A model generated the notes under the pieces. That model worked only from the letters and a program-made list of their open reading frames with translations. It made no database searches and was not told where the DNA came from. From Pseudomonas sp. Root562 (GTDB lineage: Bacteria; Pseudomonadota; Gammaproteobacteria; Pseudomonadales; Pseudomonadaceae), in NCBI RefSeq assembly GCF_001427125.1, contig NZ_LMGK01000004.1, positions 1 to 64,000 of the forward strand: DNA of 64,000 bases, written 5' to 3'. A program made the translations under genes and the position numbers. This document shows, piece by piece, positions 1-7,842 of this stretch (position 1 is the stretch's first letter; each line of letters starts with the position of its first letter).

Positions 1-1686
1 GATCAAATGGCGACGCTCATAACGCAGCAGCAAGCCACGTCCGGCGCCGTTATCCAGACGCTGGATGCGCTGGGAAATGTCGCGCTGCACGGTCAGACGT
101 TTGCCATAGGCATCGCTGATCGCACTCAGGCGCCCGCCGACAAAGTGATAAAAGCGCGCCGCCTCACCGGCCAGGGCGACGATCAGCTCTTCGGGCGCAT
201 CACCGAGGTAAATCGCCGCCCGCGACAGGCTGTTGTGAATTGCCGGGCGGGCCGCGCTGGGCAAGGGAAACAGCGTGCGGCGATTCTCCGCATCAATCCA
301 CACCACCGTGTCGCCGTCGATCTCCAGGCGCTGGCCCAGCGAATGGCTCCAGCCAAAGCCCAGGCCGCTGTCGATCTCCACCGCGCTGGTGCGATACAAA
401 CGGGTGAATTCGAACGGCAGCAGGCCGTCCAGCACGCCGTCGGTCAGGGTCAGCAGTTCTTCGCCGGTGACCAGCGACAACGGGCAGCCATGGGTGGCGG
501 TGCGGTCGGCGGCGTCGGCGCTGTCGCCGTTGGGGTTTTTCGCCTGTTGCGAGGCGTCGTCGTGGTGCTCGTGTTTTTTCAGCGAGGTGTTGTTGCGAGC
601 ATTCCAGCGCAGTTGCATCCGGCCTTTTTTCAGGCCCGCCGCAACGCCCCGTGCGGCCACATTTTTGTAGCGGTCAATGTAACCGCTGAAGGTGTTGACG
701 ATGGCGAACAACGCATTGACGAGACGCGTCAGCGCACTGATCATCTGCGCGCCCCGCCCCGCCAAACGCGTCGCCAGATAGGCCACACCGCCCCCGGCCG
801 TGGCAAAGGTCAGGACGATGGCGATCAGGATGTCGATCAGCAACTCCACCACGACCTTCGACAGCGCTTCGGCGGTGCTGCCAGCGATCACGCTGGGCGG
901 CAGCATTTCCAGCCAGAGACTGGCCGTGCGCAACAGCAGACACAGGGCCGCTTCGTCACTGGCCAGCAGCTGGATTCTTGCCATGGCTTGCGGCGTTTTC
1001 TGCGCCATTTCCTTCAACGCAATTGCACTGCTGCCCAGTCGCGCAACAAACGCCTCGGGATCCTTGAGGATGTCCGAAAGCAGATTGATCCCGTCCCACA
1101 CGCCCTCGATCGCCGCCCAACTCCCGGCCAGCAAGCCGTTGCCCACGGCGGTTGAAGAGGACTGCGACCATTGCGGCTTGAACCCCTCCCACTCATTGCG
1201 CAGCCACTTGTCCAGGTCCAGGGACAGGCCGTCGTAGGAGGAGAACAGCGCTTCAACCTGCGCCTCTGTGACCTCGCCTTGCACGCGCACGCGATAGAAT
1301 TTGTCCGGCTCTCCCTCGAACTCACCTTTGCCGTCTGCGTCGAGGGTCACCGGCTTCGTCTCGCCACCCTCCACCGCAATCACATCAACCTTGATGTTCC
1401 CCAGCGGAACGTCGTACACCGACTCGAACTTGCTCTCGATGTGCAGGATTCCACCCTTCGGACACTGCGCCACGGTCGAGATGAAGTCGTCGTCTGCACT
1501 ACTGACCACGGTGCTGGTATTACCCAGCTTGATCACCCGCTCCATGCCCATCAGCGAAGGCATGTCCGTAGCGCGGCTGACCTGATCGGCGGTCTGGCTG
1601 AACCATCGCTTGAGCTGTTGGCGGTACAGCGTGAGGGTGTCCGGGAAACTGTCGAGCTCTCGCTCAATACGGGTGACGTGATCCAT
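1..1686 (-). CDS. Rhs-family polymorphic toxin, N-terminal part (runs off left edge)
   Basis: The minus-strand frame is open from the ATG at 1686 to base 1, about 562 codons with no stop, so the gene continues beyond the window. Residues 1-260 are soluble and not recognised. Residues about 275-305 (VVVELLIDILIAIVLTFA) and 318-336 are hydrophobic and could cross a membrane. A His/Asp-rich linker follows, and at about residue 397 the DUF6531-type opening of Rhs proteins begins (GCPLSLVTGEELLTLTDG, then FTRLYRTS and GLGFGWSH). In this family the Rhs repeats form a cage around a C-terminal toxin, usually exported by type VI secretion. No PAAR motif is present at the N-terminus, which suggests an arrangement like Tse5-type effectors of Pseudomonas (inference). 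The toxin domain and immunity gene lie outside the window. The start codon overlaps the stop of a 15-codon ORF. Confidence 0.85.
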   Translation of the reverse strand, partial: MDHVTRIERELDSFPDTLTLYRQQLKRWFSQTADQVSRATDMPSLMGMERVIKLGNTSTVVSSADDDFISTVAQCPKGGILHIESKFESVYDVPLGNIKVDVIAVEGGETKPVTLDADGKGEFEGEPDKFYRVRVQGEVTEAQVEALFSSYDGLSLDLDKWLRNEWEGFKPQWSQSSSTAVGNGLLAGSWAAIEGVWDGINLLSDILKDPEAFVARLGSSAIALKEMAQKTPQAMARIQLLASDEAALCLLLRTASLWLEMLPPSVIAGSTAEALSKVVVELLIDILIAIVLTFATAGGGVAYLATRLAGRGAQMISALTRLVNALFAIVNTFSGYIDRYKNVAARGVAAGLKKGRMQLRWNARNNTSLKKHEHHDDASQQAKNPNGDSADAADRTATHGCPLSLVTGEELLTLTDGVLDGLLPFEFTRLYRTSAVEIDSGLGFGWSHSLGQRLEIDGDTVVWIDAENRRTLFPLPSAARPAIHNSLSRAAIYLGDAPEELIVALAGEAARFYHFVGGRLSAISDAYGKRLTVQRDISQRIQRLDNGAGRGLLLRYERRHLI

Positions 1687-1733
1687 CAGCCCACCGGAAC
1701 ATCTGGGGCCACGTAAAAAACCGGGTCGAACAT
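1686..1733 (-). CDS. 15-codon leader ORF overlapping the Rhs gene start
   Basis: An ATG at 1733 follows a good Shine-Dalgarno (AAGGA, about 7 nt upstream) and opens a 15-residue frame (MFDPVFYVAPDVPVG). Its TGA stop shares a base with the Rhs ATG (TGATG). The Rhs ATG itself has only a weak upstream GGTGGG. This is the arrangement expected for translational coupling. It could also be a chance ORF or the relic of a frameshifted N-terminus. Confidence 0.35.
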   Translation of the reverse strand: MFDPVFYVAPDVPVG

Positions 1734-1837
1734 AAGCAATCCTTCGCGCAGGAAATTTGGCGCAATGGACTTTGCGGGGGTTCAGCGGGGAAAGAAGTCA
1801 GGCAAGGATGAGGTTGCTGTAGGGCGTTTCGCTAAAA

Positions 1838-1874
1838 GCAAAAACGCGGCGCAGGGGTCGATCCCAGCGCCGCG
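1838..1874 (-). terminator. Rho-independent terminator of the 1895-3015 operon
   Basis: An 8-bp GC stem (CGCGGCGC with GCGCCGCG, 1845-1874) is followed on the minus strand by a T-rich tract (TTTTTGCTTTT). It lies just after the stop of the SEL1-repeat gene. Confidence 0.8.
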
Positions 1875-1894
1875 CTCAGCAAACAGGTCAGTCT

Positions 1895-2302
1895 TTAATG
1901 CGTGCTATCAGGGGAATCCAGCGCCTGCAGTTTGATCTGCGCCAGCGGATGTCCGGCCTTCGCGGCGATGGTCCAGAACCGCGCCGCTTCAGCCGGATCC
2001 GGCGCCTTGCTCGGGCTTCCGGAAAGGTAGATCACGCCGACCTGATAGGCTGCTTTGCCATCCCCGCCCAATGCCGCCAGACGCAGAAGGCGTATGCCTT
2101 CCTCGCGAGCCCCCAGTCCGACGCCGCGGAAGGTCAGGATGTGACCATAGAAGCTCTGGGCACCGACATCGCCCAGGTTCGCCATGCGGGCAAACTGGCC
2201 CTCAAGCCATTTCCAGCCGCGCGGTTGACGCACAAACCATGACCAGTGAAACAGCCTGCGCGCGAGCCAGTACCCAGCCCGCGCCTTGAGTCGAAAAAAC
2301 AT
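1895..2302 (-). CDS. SEL1-repeat (tetratricopeptide-like) protein
   Basis: This 135-residue protein has a basic, aromatic N-terminus (MFFRLKARAGYWLARRLFHW) and two SEL1-like helical repeats. The first is around residues 60-95 (GIRLLRLAALGGDGKAAYQVGVIYL) and the second around 100-125 (AARFWTIAAKAGHPLAQIKL). SEL1 repeats are protein-interaction scaffolds and no enzymatic motif is visible. The ATG follows the upstream gene's TGA directly, so it is the last gene of a three-gene operon that ends at a clear terminator. The cellular role is unknown. Confidence 0.75.
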   Translation of the reverse strand: MFFRLKARAGYWLARRLFHWSWFVRQPRGWKWLEGQFARMANLGDVGAQSFYGHILTFRGVGLGAREEGIRLLRLAALGGDGKAAYQVGVIYLSGSPSKAPDPAEAARFWTIAAKAGHPLAQIKLQALDSPDSTH

Positions 2303-2674
2303 TCAGGCTTCCGCCGATTCCGGGTATTCGTATTCGAAAACACGCACCACTTCCGAAGCATGCCACGACGCTGCTGCGACGCCATCGGAGGGCCCGGAAA
2401 AGCGCCCCAGTCGCTCGACGCATTCAAAAAAACCGGTACGTGGCAGGCGGCTGGCACCCTGGCTGATCACCAGCGAACTGCGCAGCGGCTGCTCGGCTTT
2501 GGCGTCCAGTGCGGCCAGATGTTCCAGTGCCGCGGTCAAGGTTTGCATGGCCGGTGTCGGCAACTGCAAACGCTCCAGCAATGCTCGATAAGTCAGTAGA
2601 TGACGCTGCCGGCGCGCCTGATCCAGCTCACCCAGCAATCCATCCCAGTGTTGACGACTGATGCGTACGCTCAC
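2303..2674 (-). CDS. Conserved hypothetical protein in HTH operon
   Basis: This 123-residue acidic, soluble protein has no signal peptide or membrane segment. I do not recognise a domain. It has an N-terminal helical part (residues 1-60, rich in Leu, Arg and Gln) and a C-terminal part ending in FEYEYPESAEA. The start is GTG at 2674, overlapping the TGA of the HTH gene (GTGA), which indicates translational coupling. Its position between a small XRE-type regulator and a SEL1 protein suggests a shared regulatory or toxin-antitoxin-like role, but no toxin motif is seen. Confidence 0.6.
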   Translation of the reverse strand: MSVRISRQHWDGLLGELDQARRQRHLLTYRALLERLQLPTPAMQTLTAALEHLAALDAKAEQPLRSSLVISQGASRLPRTGFFECVERLGRFSGPSDGVAAASWHASEVVRVFEYEYPESAEA

Positions 2675-3015
2675 GATTCATCCCTCCACCCCGGCACCGT
2701 CAACTCCCAGGCCAGGCTGCGACGTATCGCGGCGTCGGGCAGACGCTCGCCACTTTCGATCATGGCCAGATAGGATGGGCTGATGCCTACCGTGCGGGCC
2801 AACGCTTCAATGGCGATGCCCTTTCCTTCGCGCAAACTGCGTAGTTGATCAAGACCTGGAAGGGTCGGGTCTTGGCTTGTCGCGGCCAGCGGCGCCGGGG
2901 CCGGGCTCGACGGTGCTTCTTTGATGCCTGCTGCTTTCAGTAGAGCCTGATATTGAGCCCATGGCAAAACCGCATATTCGGGCTCGCCTTCGCGTGTAAT
3001 TATCTGAATATCCAT
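2671..3015 (-). CDS. XRE-family helix-turn-helix regulator
   Basis: A 114-residue protein if the ATG at 3015 is used. A GTG eight codons upstream is possible but less likely, since GGGG sits just 5' of the ATG. Residues 1-30 (MDIQIITREGEPEYAVLPW) resemble the N-terminus of Phd/YefM-like antitoxins. A Pro/Ala linker follows. From about residue 60 a Cro/C1-type HTH is visible (LRSLREGKGIAIEALARTVGISPSYLAMIESGERLP). It is the first gene of an operon with two downstream genes and may autoregulate it. Its target is unknown. Confidence 0.75.
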   Translation of the reverse strand: MDIQIITREGEPEYAVLPWAQYQALLKAAGIKEAPSSPAPAPLAATSQDPTLPGLDQLRSLREGKGIAIEALARTVGISPSYLAMIESGERLPDAAIRRSLAWELTVPGWRDES

Positions 3016-3129
3016 GACTACCCCGTAGGACAACAACACTTAGCGAGTCGGCACTTTTCCCTAGAAGTGTAATCCTAACAGCGGCTAAGGTCGCGGGGGG
3101 TATCTATCTGAGGATAAGTCGGGGTCGAC

Positions 3130-3585
3130 TTATCTTTTTTTCGGTCCCTGAAGGTGAAGTTGTTCCGGCGTATCGGGCAAGCGCTCAACCACGGCTAGCT
3201 TCTCCGGCAATTGCCGTTTACGCCAGGCGCGAAACGCGTTGAGCTCATCGTCGAGGACTTTCATGAGCCAGGCGAGTACGGCGATGTCATCGATCATGCC
3301 AAACAGAGGCAGGAAATCCGGGATCGCATCCACCGGGCTGAGGAAGTACATCAAACCTGCCACCACGGAGATCAACGCCTTGGGGCTGATGGACCGGTAC
3401 TCGCCGCGCCAGTACGCCAGGCAAAGCGCCTGCAACAGACGCAAATCATCTTTAAGTTTGCCCAGCCGGTTACCTTGGCTGGCACTTTTGCTGGCCACGG
3501 CGAACAACAAGGTCGGCAATCGCCCACGTGCGATCAGGCGCCCGGCCAGTGGCAAGAAACGAGCGAAACTCCAGGGTGCTTTCAT
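3130..3585 (-). CDS. YkvA-family (DUF1232) membrane protein
   Basis: A 151-residue protein. The DUF1232 core is at residues 66-105 (YRSISPKALISVVAGLMYFLSPVDAIPDFLPLFGMIDDIAVLAWL), with the family hallmark SPVDxIPDF and a following DD. The segment is hydrophobic and probably membrane-associated. Function of the family is not established. Of two adjacent ATGs (3588 and 3585), the second lies 4 nt after GGAGG and is preferred. Paired DnaA-box sequences lie only 20 bp upstream of the start. Confidence 0.8.
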   Translation of the reverse strand: MKAPWSFARFLPLAGRLIARGRLPTLLFAVASKSASQGNRLGKLKDDLRLLQALCLAYWRGEYRSISPKALISVVAGLMYFLSPVDAIPDFLPLFGMIDDIAVLAWLMKVLDDELNAFRAWRKRQLPEKLAVVERLPDTPEQLHLQGPKKR

Positions 3586-3604
3586 CATTCCTCCCACTAG
3601 AATG

Positions 3605-3735
3605 TTATCCACACAAATTGTGGATAACCTTGTGAACAGACCTGCTTTTCACGGCTGAAAGCCCCGCAACACAAGGGCCGAACTTAGATCGGGCGTTTTT
3701 TACACATCAAAAAAAACCCAAGATTTCATTGACTT
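3605..3735 (+). repeat. DnaA-box/AT-rich intergenic element, copy A
   Basis: Two consensus DnaA boxes face each other (TTATCCACA at 3605-3613 and TGTGGATAA at 3619-3627), separated by 5 nt. They are followed about 85 nt later by a TTTTTT / AAAAAAAA tract and CATTGACTT ending at 3735. A second copy with the same order and almost identical spacing is at 23381-23512. The function is unknown. It could be a DnaA-binding regulatory site or a dispersed intergenic family. Confidence 0.55.
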
Positions 3736-3830
3736 GACAGCCCTGCGCGGTTAGCAGCGGTCCTACATTGGCTATGACTCCAGCCTACAGCATCTGTTCG
3801 CTTTGTTTATCCGCGCCAAATGCCGGATGC

Positions 3831-3861
3831 AACAACGCCCCGCATAAGCGAGGCGTTGTTT
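3831..3861 (-). terminator. Hairpin terminator downstream of the FKBP gene
   Basis: A 9-bp perfect stem (AACAACGCC with GGCGTTGTT) lies 18 bp after the stop of the FKBP gene. The T-rich base of the stem supports termination on either strand, though the T-run beyond it is short. Confidence 0.6.
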
Positions 3862-3878
3862 GTGACCCAGGCGTCGAT

Positions 3879-4592
3879 TTACTTGGCAGCGTCTTCTTTT
3901 GCCGGATCTTTGATGCCCAGCAGTTCCAGGTCGAATACCAGCACCGAGTTGGCTGGAATGGCCGGACTTGGGCTTTGAGCGCCGTAAGCCAGTTCGCTAG
4001 GAATGTACAACTTGTACTTCTCGCCAACGTGCATCAGTTGCAGGCCTTCGACCCAACCCGGGATCACACCGCTGACCGGCAGATCAATCGGGCTGCCACG
4101 CTCGACGGAGCTGTCGAACACGGTGCCATTGGTCAGCTTGCCGGTGTAGTGAACGGTCACTACATCAGTCGGCTTGGGCTGAGCGCCATCGGCTTTCTTT
4201 TCCACTTCGTACTGCAAGCCCGAAGCGGTGGTCACTACGCCAGCTTTCTTGGCGTTCTCTTCGAGGAATTTCTTGCCGGCGGCTGCCGACTCTTCGCTCA
4301 TTTTGGCCATGCGCTCTTCGGCACGCTTTTGCAGTGCGGCGAACGCTTCAACCAACTCTTCGTCTTTGAGTTTCTGTTCTTTTTTGCCGACGGCATCTTC
4401 GATGCCCTGGGCTACGGCTTTGGAGTCCAGGTCATCCATGCCTTCCTGAGCCAGGCTTTTGCCCATGTTCAGGCCAATGCCGTAGGAAGCTTTTTGCGCC
4501 GGGGTTTTCAGCTCTACGCTGGTCTGCGAGTCGCAACCCGCGAGTACCAGGCCAACCAGGGCAACCGCCGCTGCCAACCGATGCTGTTTCAT
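3879..4592 (-). CDS. fklB: FKBP-type peptidyl-prolyl isomerase lipoprotein
   Basis: A 237-residue protein. The ATG at 4592 follows AAGGAA and begins a lipoprotein signal peptide ending in LVLAGC (lipobox Cys about residue 20). Residues 35-120 are the helical dimerisation domain of the Mip/FkpA group (ASYGIGLNMGKSLAQ). Residues 130-225 are the FKBP domain (VVTVHYTGKLTNGTVFDSS, GVIPGWVEGLQLMHVGEKY, IPANSVLVFDLELL). The family catalyses cis-trans isomerisation of prolyl bonds and assists protein folding in the periplasm. The protein is probably anchored in the periplasm or outer membrane. It is a single gene with its own terminator. Confidence 0.9.
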   Translation of the reverse strand: MKQHRLAAAVALVGLVLAGCDSQTSVELKTPAQKASYGIGLNMGKSLAQEGMDDLDSKAVAQGIEDAVGKKEQKLKDEELVEAFAALQKRAEERMAKMSEESAAAGKKFLEENAKKAGVVTTASGLQYEVEKKADGAQPKPTDVVTVHYTGKLTNGTVFDSSVERGSPIDLPVSGVIPGWVEGLQLMHVGEKYKLYIPSELAYGAQSPSPAIPANSVLVFDLELLGIKDPAKEDAAK

Positions 4593-4849
4593 GCTATTTC
4601 CTTGTTCATGCGCCGAAAGGGCAATCGAGTAAAGCCGCGAGCTTATCAGGCCGCCACGACCAATGGCTACCGGCATGAGAGCAAGAGTTTTACGATAAGT
4701 TCAGGTGTTTAAACGCTTTTGCAGTTGAGCATGATGAAACTTCTGTCAGATTGATCTGAAGGAGGCAGTTCTGCCCTGATGACATATGGCGTAATGGCCT
4801 CTTGCCGCTAATTGGCCACTCAGGCATAACGGGCAAAAAATCGACAAGG

Positions 4850-6667
4850 ATGTTCATCTTGCGCCTCCTCCTCCGCTTGCTGATTGTGGTCGTTTTTCTG
4901 TTGGTGGCTGGGCTGGCCGTGGTTCTGTATTACATCGCCAACCCCAAATTGCCCTTCCATTCGCCAGTGCAGCAAGTGCATTACCTGGATCAGTGGAGTG
5001 CCGAGGAACGGCAAACCTATTACTTCACGCCTCAGGGCACACAGGTCAAAGGTCTGCGCTACGAGTGGTTCCAAGCCCTCGAACTGCCGTTCTCGCAACA
5101 GCGTTTCGCCTCACCGCAATACCTCGCTCGCTTTGGATTTCTGATTGATCCCCAGCAAAAAGCCACGCCGAACAATCCCGGCAACTTGCCGGTAGGCTTC
5201 ACCCGGCACCGAAACCCCGGAAGTTCGGAGCAATATCTGGACATAACTTGCGCCGCTTGCCACACCGGTGAACTGCGGTTAAACGGCCAGGCGGTGCGCA
5301 TCGATGGTGGCTCGGCGCAACATGTTTTGCCTTCCAGCGTTCCTACGTTGCGCGGCGGGAGTTTCGGACAGGCATTGGTCGCCAGCCTGACATCTACCTA
5401 CTACAACCCTTGGAAGTTCGAGCGTTTCGCCCGCCAAGTACTGGGCGAAAACTACGATGCTGCTCATGCGCAACTGCGCAGGGACTTCAAAAACTCGCTG
5501 AACACGTTCCTCAAGGTCGCCTGGAACGATACCCATCGCGGTCTCTACCCCACCGAGGAAGGTCCTGGCCGCACCGATGCTTTTGGCCGAATTGCCAATG
5601 CAACCTTCGGAGACGCCATTTCCCCGACCAACTATCGCGTCGCCAACGCCCCGGTGGATTATCCACAGCTATGGGACATGTGGACGTTCGACTGGGTGCA
5701 ATGGAACGGGTCGGCGCAACAGCCGATGGCACGCAATATCGGTGAGGCGCTGGGCGTCGGCGCAACCTTGAGTTTCTTCGACGCCAACGGCCAACCCCTG
5801 CAAGGCGACGAGCGCTACGCCTCCAGCGTCCGCGTGCGCGACCTGCATGCGATCGAAGAAACCCTGCAGCGCCTGAAACCACCCACCTGGCCGCAAGCCC
5901 TGTTCGGCATTGTCGATAAACCGCTCGCAGCCAGGGGCCGCACACTGTTTGCCGAAAATTGCGCCGGCTGCCATGTCCCGCACAAGACTCAGGAAGGTGA
6001 GCGCTGGGTGCAACGTTTGCACATGCTGCCAGTGGACTTCATCGGTACGGATCCGAGCGCGGCGAACAATATCGCCAACCACCGATTTGATTTGACCGCC
6101 CTGCAATGGAACCTGGCAGAGTTGGAGCAGATGGACGTGAAGTTGCACCCCACGCCCAAGGAACCGCTGGACTTGAGTCAGCTATCGGTAGCCAGGGGCC
6201 TGGCTTATGTCACCGCGTTCGTCGAAAAGCGCGCTTATCGTGAAGCCGATGTCACTGCCCAAGAGAAGCCTCGGCTCGATGGCTTCGGCCTGCCTATCGG
6301 CGTTCGCGAAAAGGTCGCTTACAAGGCTCGCCCACTGGCAGGGGTTTGGGCCACTGCCCCGTTTTTGCACAACGGCTCGGTTCCCACCCTTTATCAATTG
6401 TTGTCGCCTCAAGATGAGCGATCCACCACGTTCTACAAAGGCACCTTCGAATACGATCCGCGGCATTTGGGTTATCGCACAGAAGCGTTCACCAATGGCT
6501 TCCTGTTCGATACCCGCATCACCGGCAACCATAACAGCGGTCATGAATTCCGCGCCGGCAAGCGCGGCAGAGGTGTCATTGGCCGACTGCTGTTACCCGA
6601 AGAGCGCTGGGCGCTGCTGGAGTACCTGAAAGTGTTGGGCGGCCCGCTGGAGGCGCAACTGCCATGA
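4850..6667 (+). CDS. Membrane-anchored di-haem cytochrome c (peroxidase/RoxA-like)
   Basis: A 605-residue protein starting at the ATG at 4850, since the hydrophobic N-terminal anchor begins there (FILRLLLRLLIVVVFLLVAGLAVVLYY). An upstream TTG at 4802 is less plausible. Two c-type haem motifs are visible: CAACH at residues 134-138 and CAGCH at 371-375. The C-terminal part has the APFLHNGSVPTLYQLL segment typical of cytochrome c peroxidase/MauG relatives. Length and haem placement resemble RoxA-like di-haem oxygenases more than the short bacterial CcpA peroxidases, but substrate cannot be read from sequence. It should be membrane-tethered and face the periplasm. Its stop overlaps the start of the catalase-like gene (ATGA), so the two are coupled and probably form one system. 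Confidence 0.85.
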   Translation: MFILRLLLRLLIVVVFLLVAGLAVVLYYIANPKLPFHSPVQQVHYLDQWSAEERQTYYFTPQGTQVKGLRYEWFQALELPFSQQRFASPQYLARFGFLIDPQQKATPNNPGNLPVGFTRHRNPGSSEQYLDITCAACHTGELRLNGQAVRIDGGSAQHVLPSSVPTLRGGSFGQALVASLTSTYYNPWKFERFARQVLGENYDAAHAQLRRDFKNSLNTFLKVAWNDTHRGLYPTEEGPGRTDAFGRIANATFGDAISPTNYRVANAPVDYPQLWDMWTFDWVQWNGSAQQPMARNIGEALGVGATLSFFDANGQPLQGDERYASSVRVRDLHAIEETLQRLKPPTWPQALFGIVDKPLAARGRTLFAENCAGCHVPHKTQEGERWVQRLHMLPVDFIGTDPSAANNIANHRFDLTALQWNLAELEQMDVKLHPTPKEPLDLSQLSVARGLAYVTAFVEKRAYREADVTAQEKPRLDGFGLPIGVREKVAYKARPLAGVWATAPFLHNGSVPTLYQLLSPQDERSTTFYKGTFEYDPRHLGYRTEAFTNGFLFDTRITGNHNSGHEFRAGKRGRGVIGRLLLPEERWALLEYLKVLGGPLEAQLP

Positions 6668-7842
6668 TCATGACCACCTTCAAGAAGGATCTGCAATTGC
6701 TTGCCAGGCTGTGGTTGCGCCTGGGCCGATTGCTCGGCAAGTGCTTGCTGATCGCGCTCGGCATCGGCCTGCTGACCTGGGCTCTGACTACTGCGTGGTT
6801 CGTCTGGCAGCACCGTGGACCGGTTTCTGCACTGGAACAGATTCCGGACGACGAATCAGCCATGACCCAGGACGTGATCCAGACCGCTGTGCGCATCGTC
6901 GACCAGCACCGTGAGAGCATCCGTTATCTGCGCGACGCCCACGCCAAGGCACATGGCTGTGTCAAAGCCCAAGTGCAGGTGTTGCCGCAACTGGCGCAGG
7001 AACTGCGTCAGGGTGTATTCAGTGAGCCGGGCAAGGTCTGGCAGGCCACCCTGCGTTTTTCCAACGGCAATGCCTATCCGCAGTTCGACAGCATGCGCGA
7101 TGCCCGAGGCATGGCGATCAAATTGCTCGATGTTGCGGGTACGCCGCTGCTTGCTGACCGGCAGGGGCAGCATGAACAGGACTTTGTGATGTTCAGCCAT
7201 CCGAATTTCTTTGTCAGCGATGTTGCCGAGTATCGGCAGAATGTCGCGGCTCAAGCCAATGGGCAAAAAATCATGGCGTTTTTTCCGGGATGGGATCCGC
7301 GAACCTGGCAGGTCCGCCACCTGTTCATTGCGCTGGCAACGCTGTCCCCGCCGCCAGAAAGCCCGACGCAAAGCACTTACTTCTCTGTATCGCCGTACAA
7401 GTTCGGCGAGGCGAATGCGAAGTTTCGGGTGATGCCGGATCCGGATAATTGCCCGGTATACGTTTTACCCAGGCAAAACCGCGATCTGCCGAACTTTCTG
7501 CGCAATGCTCTTAACCAGCAATTGTCCACCGACCGGGTGCCGGCCTGCTTTGCCTTGCAGATCCAGCGCCAGGATGCGAACAAGTACATGCCGATCGAGG
7601 ACACCAGCATCGAATGGCGTGAACAGGATTCCCCGTTCGAAACGGTGGCACGGATCACTTTGCCGCCTCAGGATTTCGATACGCCTGCGCAGAATCTGCA
7701 ATGCGACAACCTTTCGTTCAATCCGTGGTTCGGGCTTGAGGCGCACCGCCCCATCGGCGGAATCAATCGGCTGCGCAAAGCTGTTTATGAGGCGGTCAGT
7801 GACTATCGACACAGTCGCAATGCCGAGGCTTCATTGCGCTGA
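6664..7842 (+). CDS. Membrane-anchored catalase-like haem protein
   Basis: A 392-residue protein with an N-terminal transmembrane anchor (residues 22-47) followed by a shortened catalase fold. Catalase-type blocks are seen in order: distal His segment (DAHAKAHGC), LRFSNGNAYPQFDSMRDARGMAIKLLD, FVMFSHPNFFVSD, TYFSVSPYKFGEANAKFRV and the terminal HRPIGGINRLRKAVY typical of SrpA-type catalase-related proteins. Such proteins act as haem peroxidases or, in some fusions, on fatty-acid hydroperoxides. The usual proximal Tyr motif of true catalases is not evident. The start overlaps the upstream di-haem cytochrome by ATGA. The 3' end overlaps the convergent gene by 12 nt. Confidence 0.85.
   Translation: MIMTTFKKDLQLLARLWLRLGRLLGKCLLIALGIGLLTWALTTAWFVWQHRGPVSALEQIPDDESAMTQDVIQTAVRIVDQHRESIRYLRDAHAKAHGCVKAQVQVLPQLAQELRQGVFSEPGKVWQATLRFSNGNAYPQFDSMRDARGMAIKLLDVAGTPLLADRQGQHEQDFVMFSHPNFFVSDVAEYRQNVAAQANGQKIMAFFPGWDPRTWQVRHLFIALATLSPPPESPTQSTYFSVSPYKFGEANAKFRVMPDPDNCPVYVLPRQNRDLPNFLRNALNQQLSTDRVPACFALQIQRQDANKYMPIEDTSIEWREQDSPFETVARITLPPQDFDTPAQNLQCDNLSFNPWFGLEAHRPIGGINRLRKAVYEAVSDYRHSRNAEASLR

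Noticed and set aside
7..1155. Long plus-strand ORF of 382 codons rich in Arg, Gln and Ala
   Set aside because: It is the antisense shadow of the Rhs gene: the minus-strand frame carries recognisable Rhs motifs, while the plus-strand product has no family similarity and no start signal.
3768..4712. Plus-strand ORF of 314 codons opposite the FKBP gene
   Set aside because: The minus-strand frame encodes a clear FKBP lipoprotein; the plus-strand product is an antisense artefact of high-GC codon usage.
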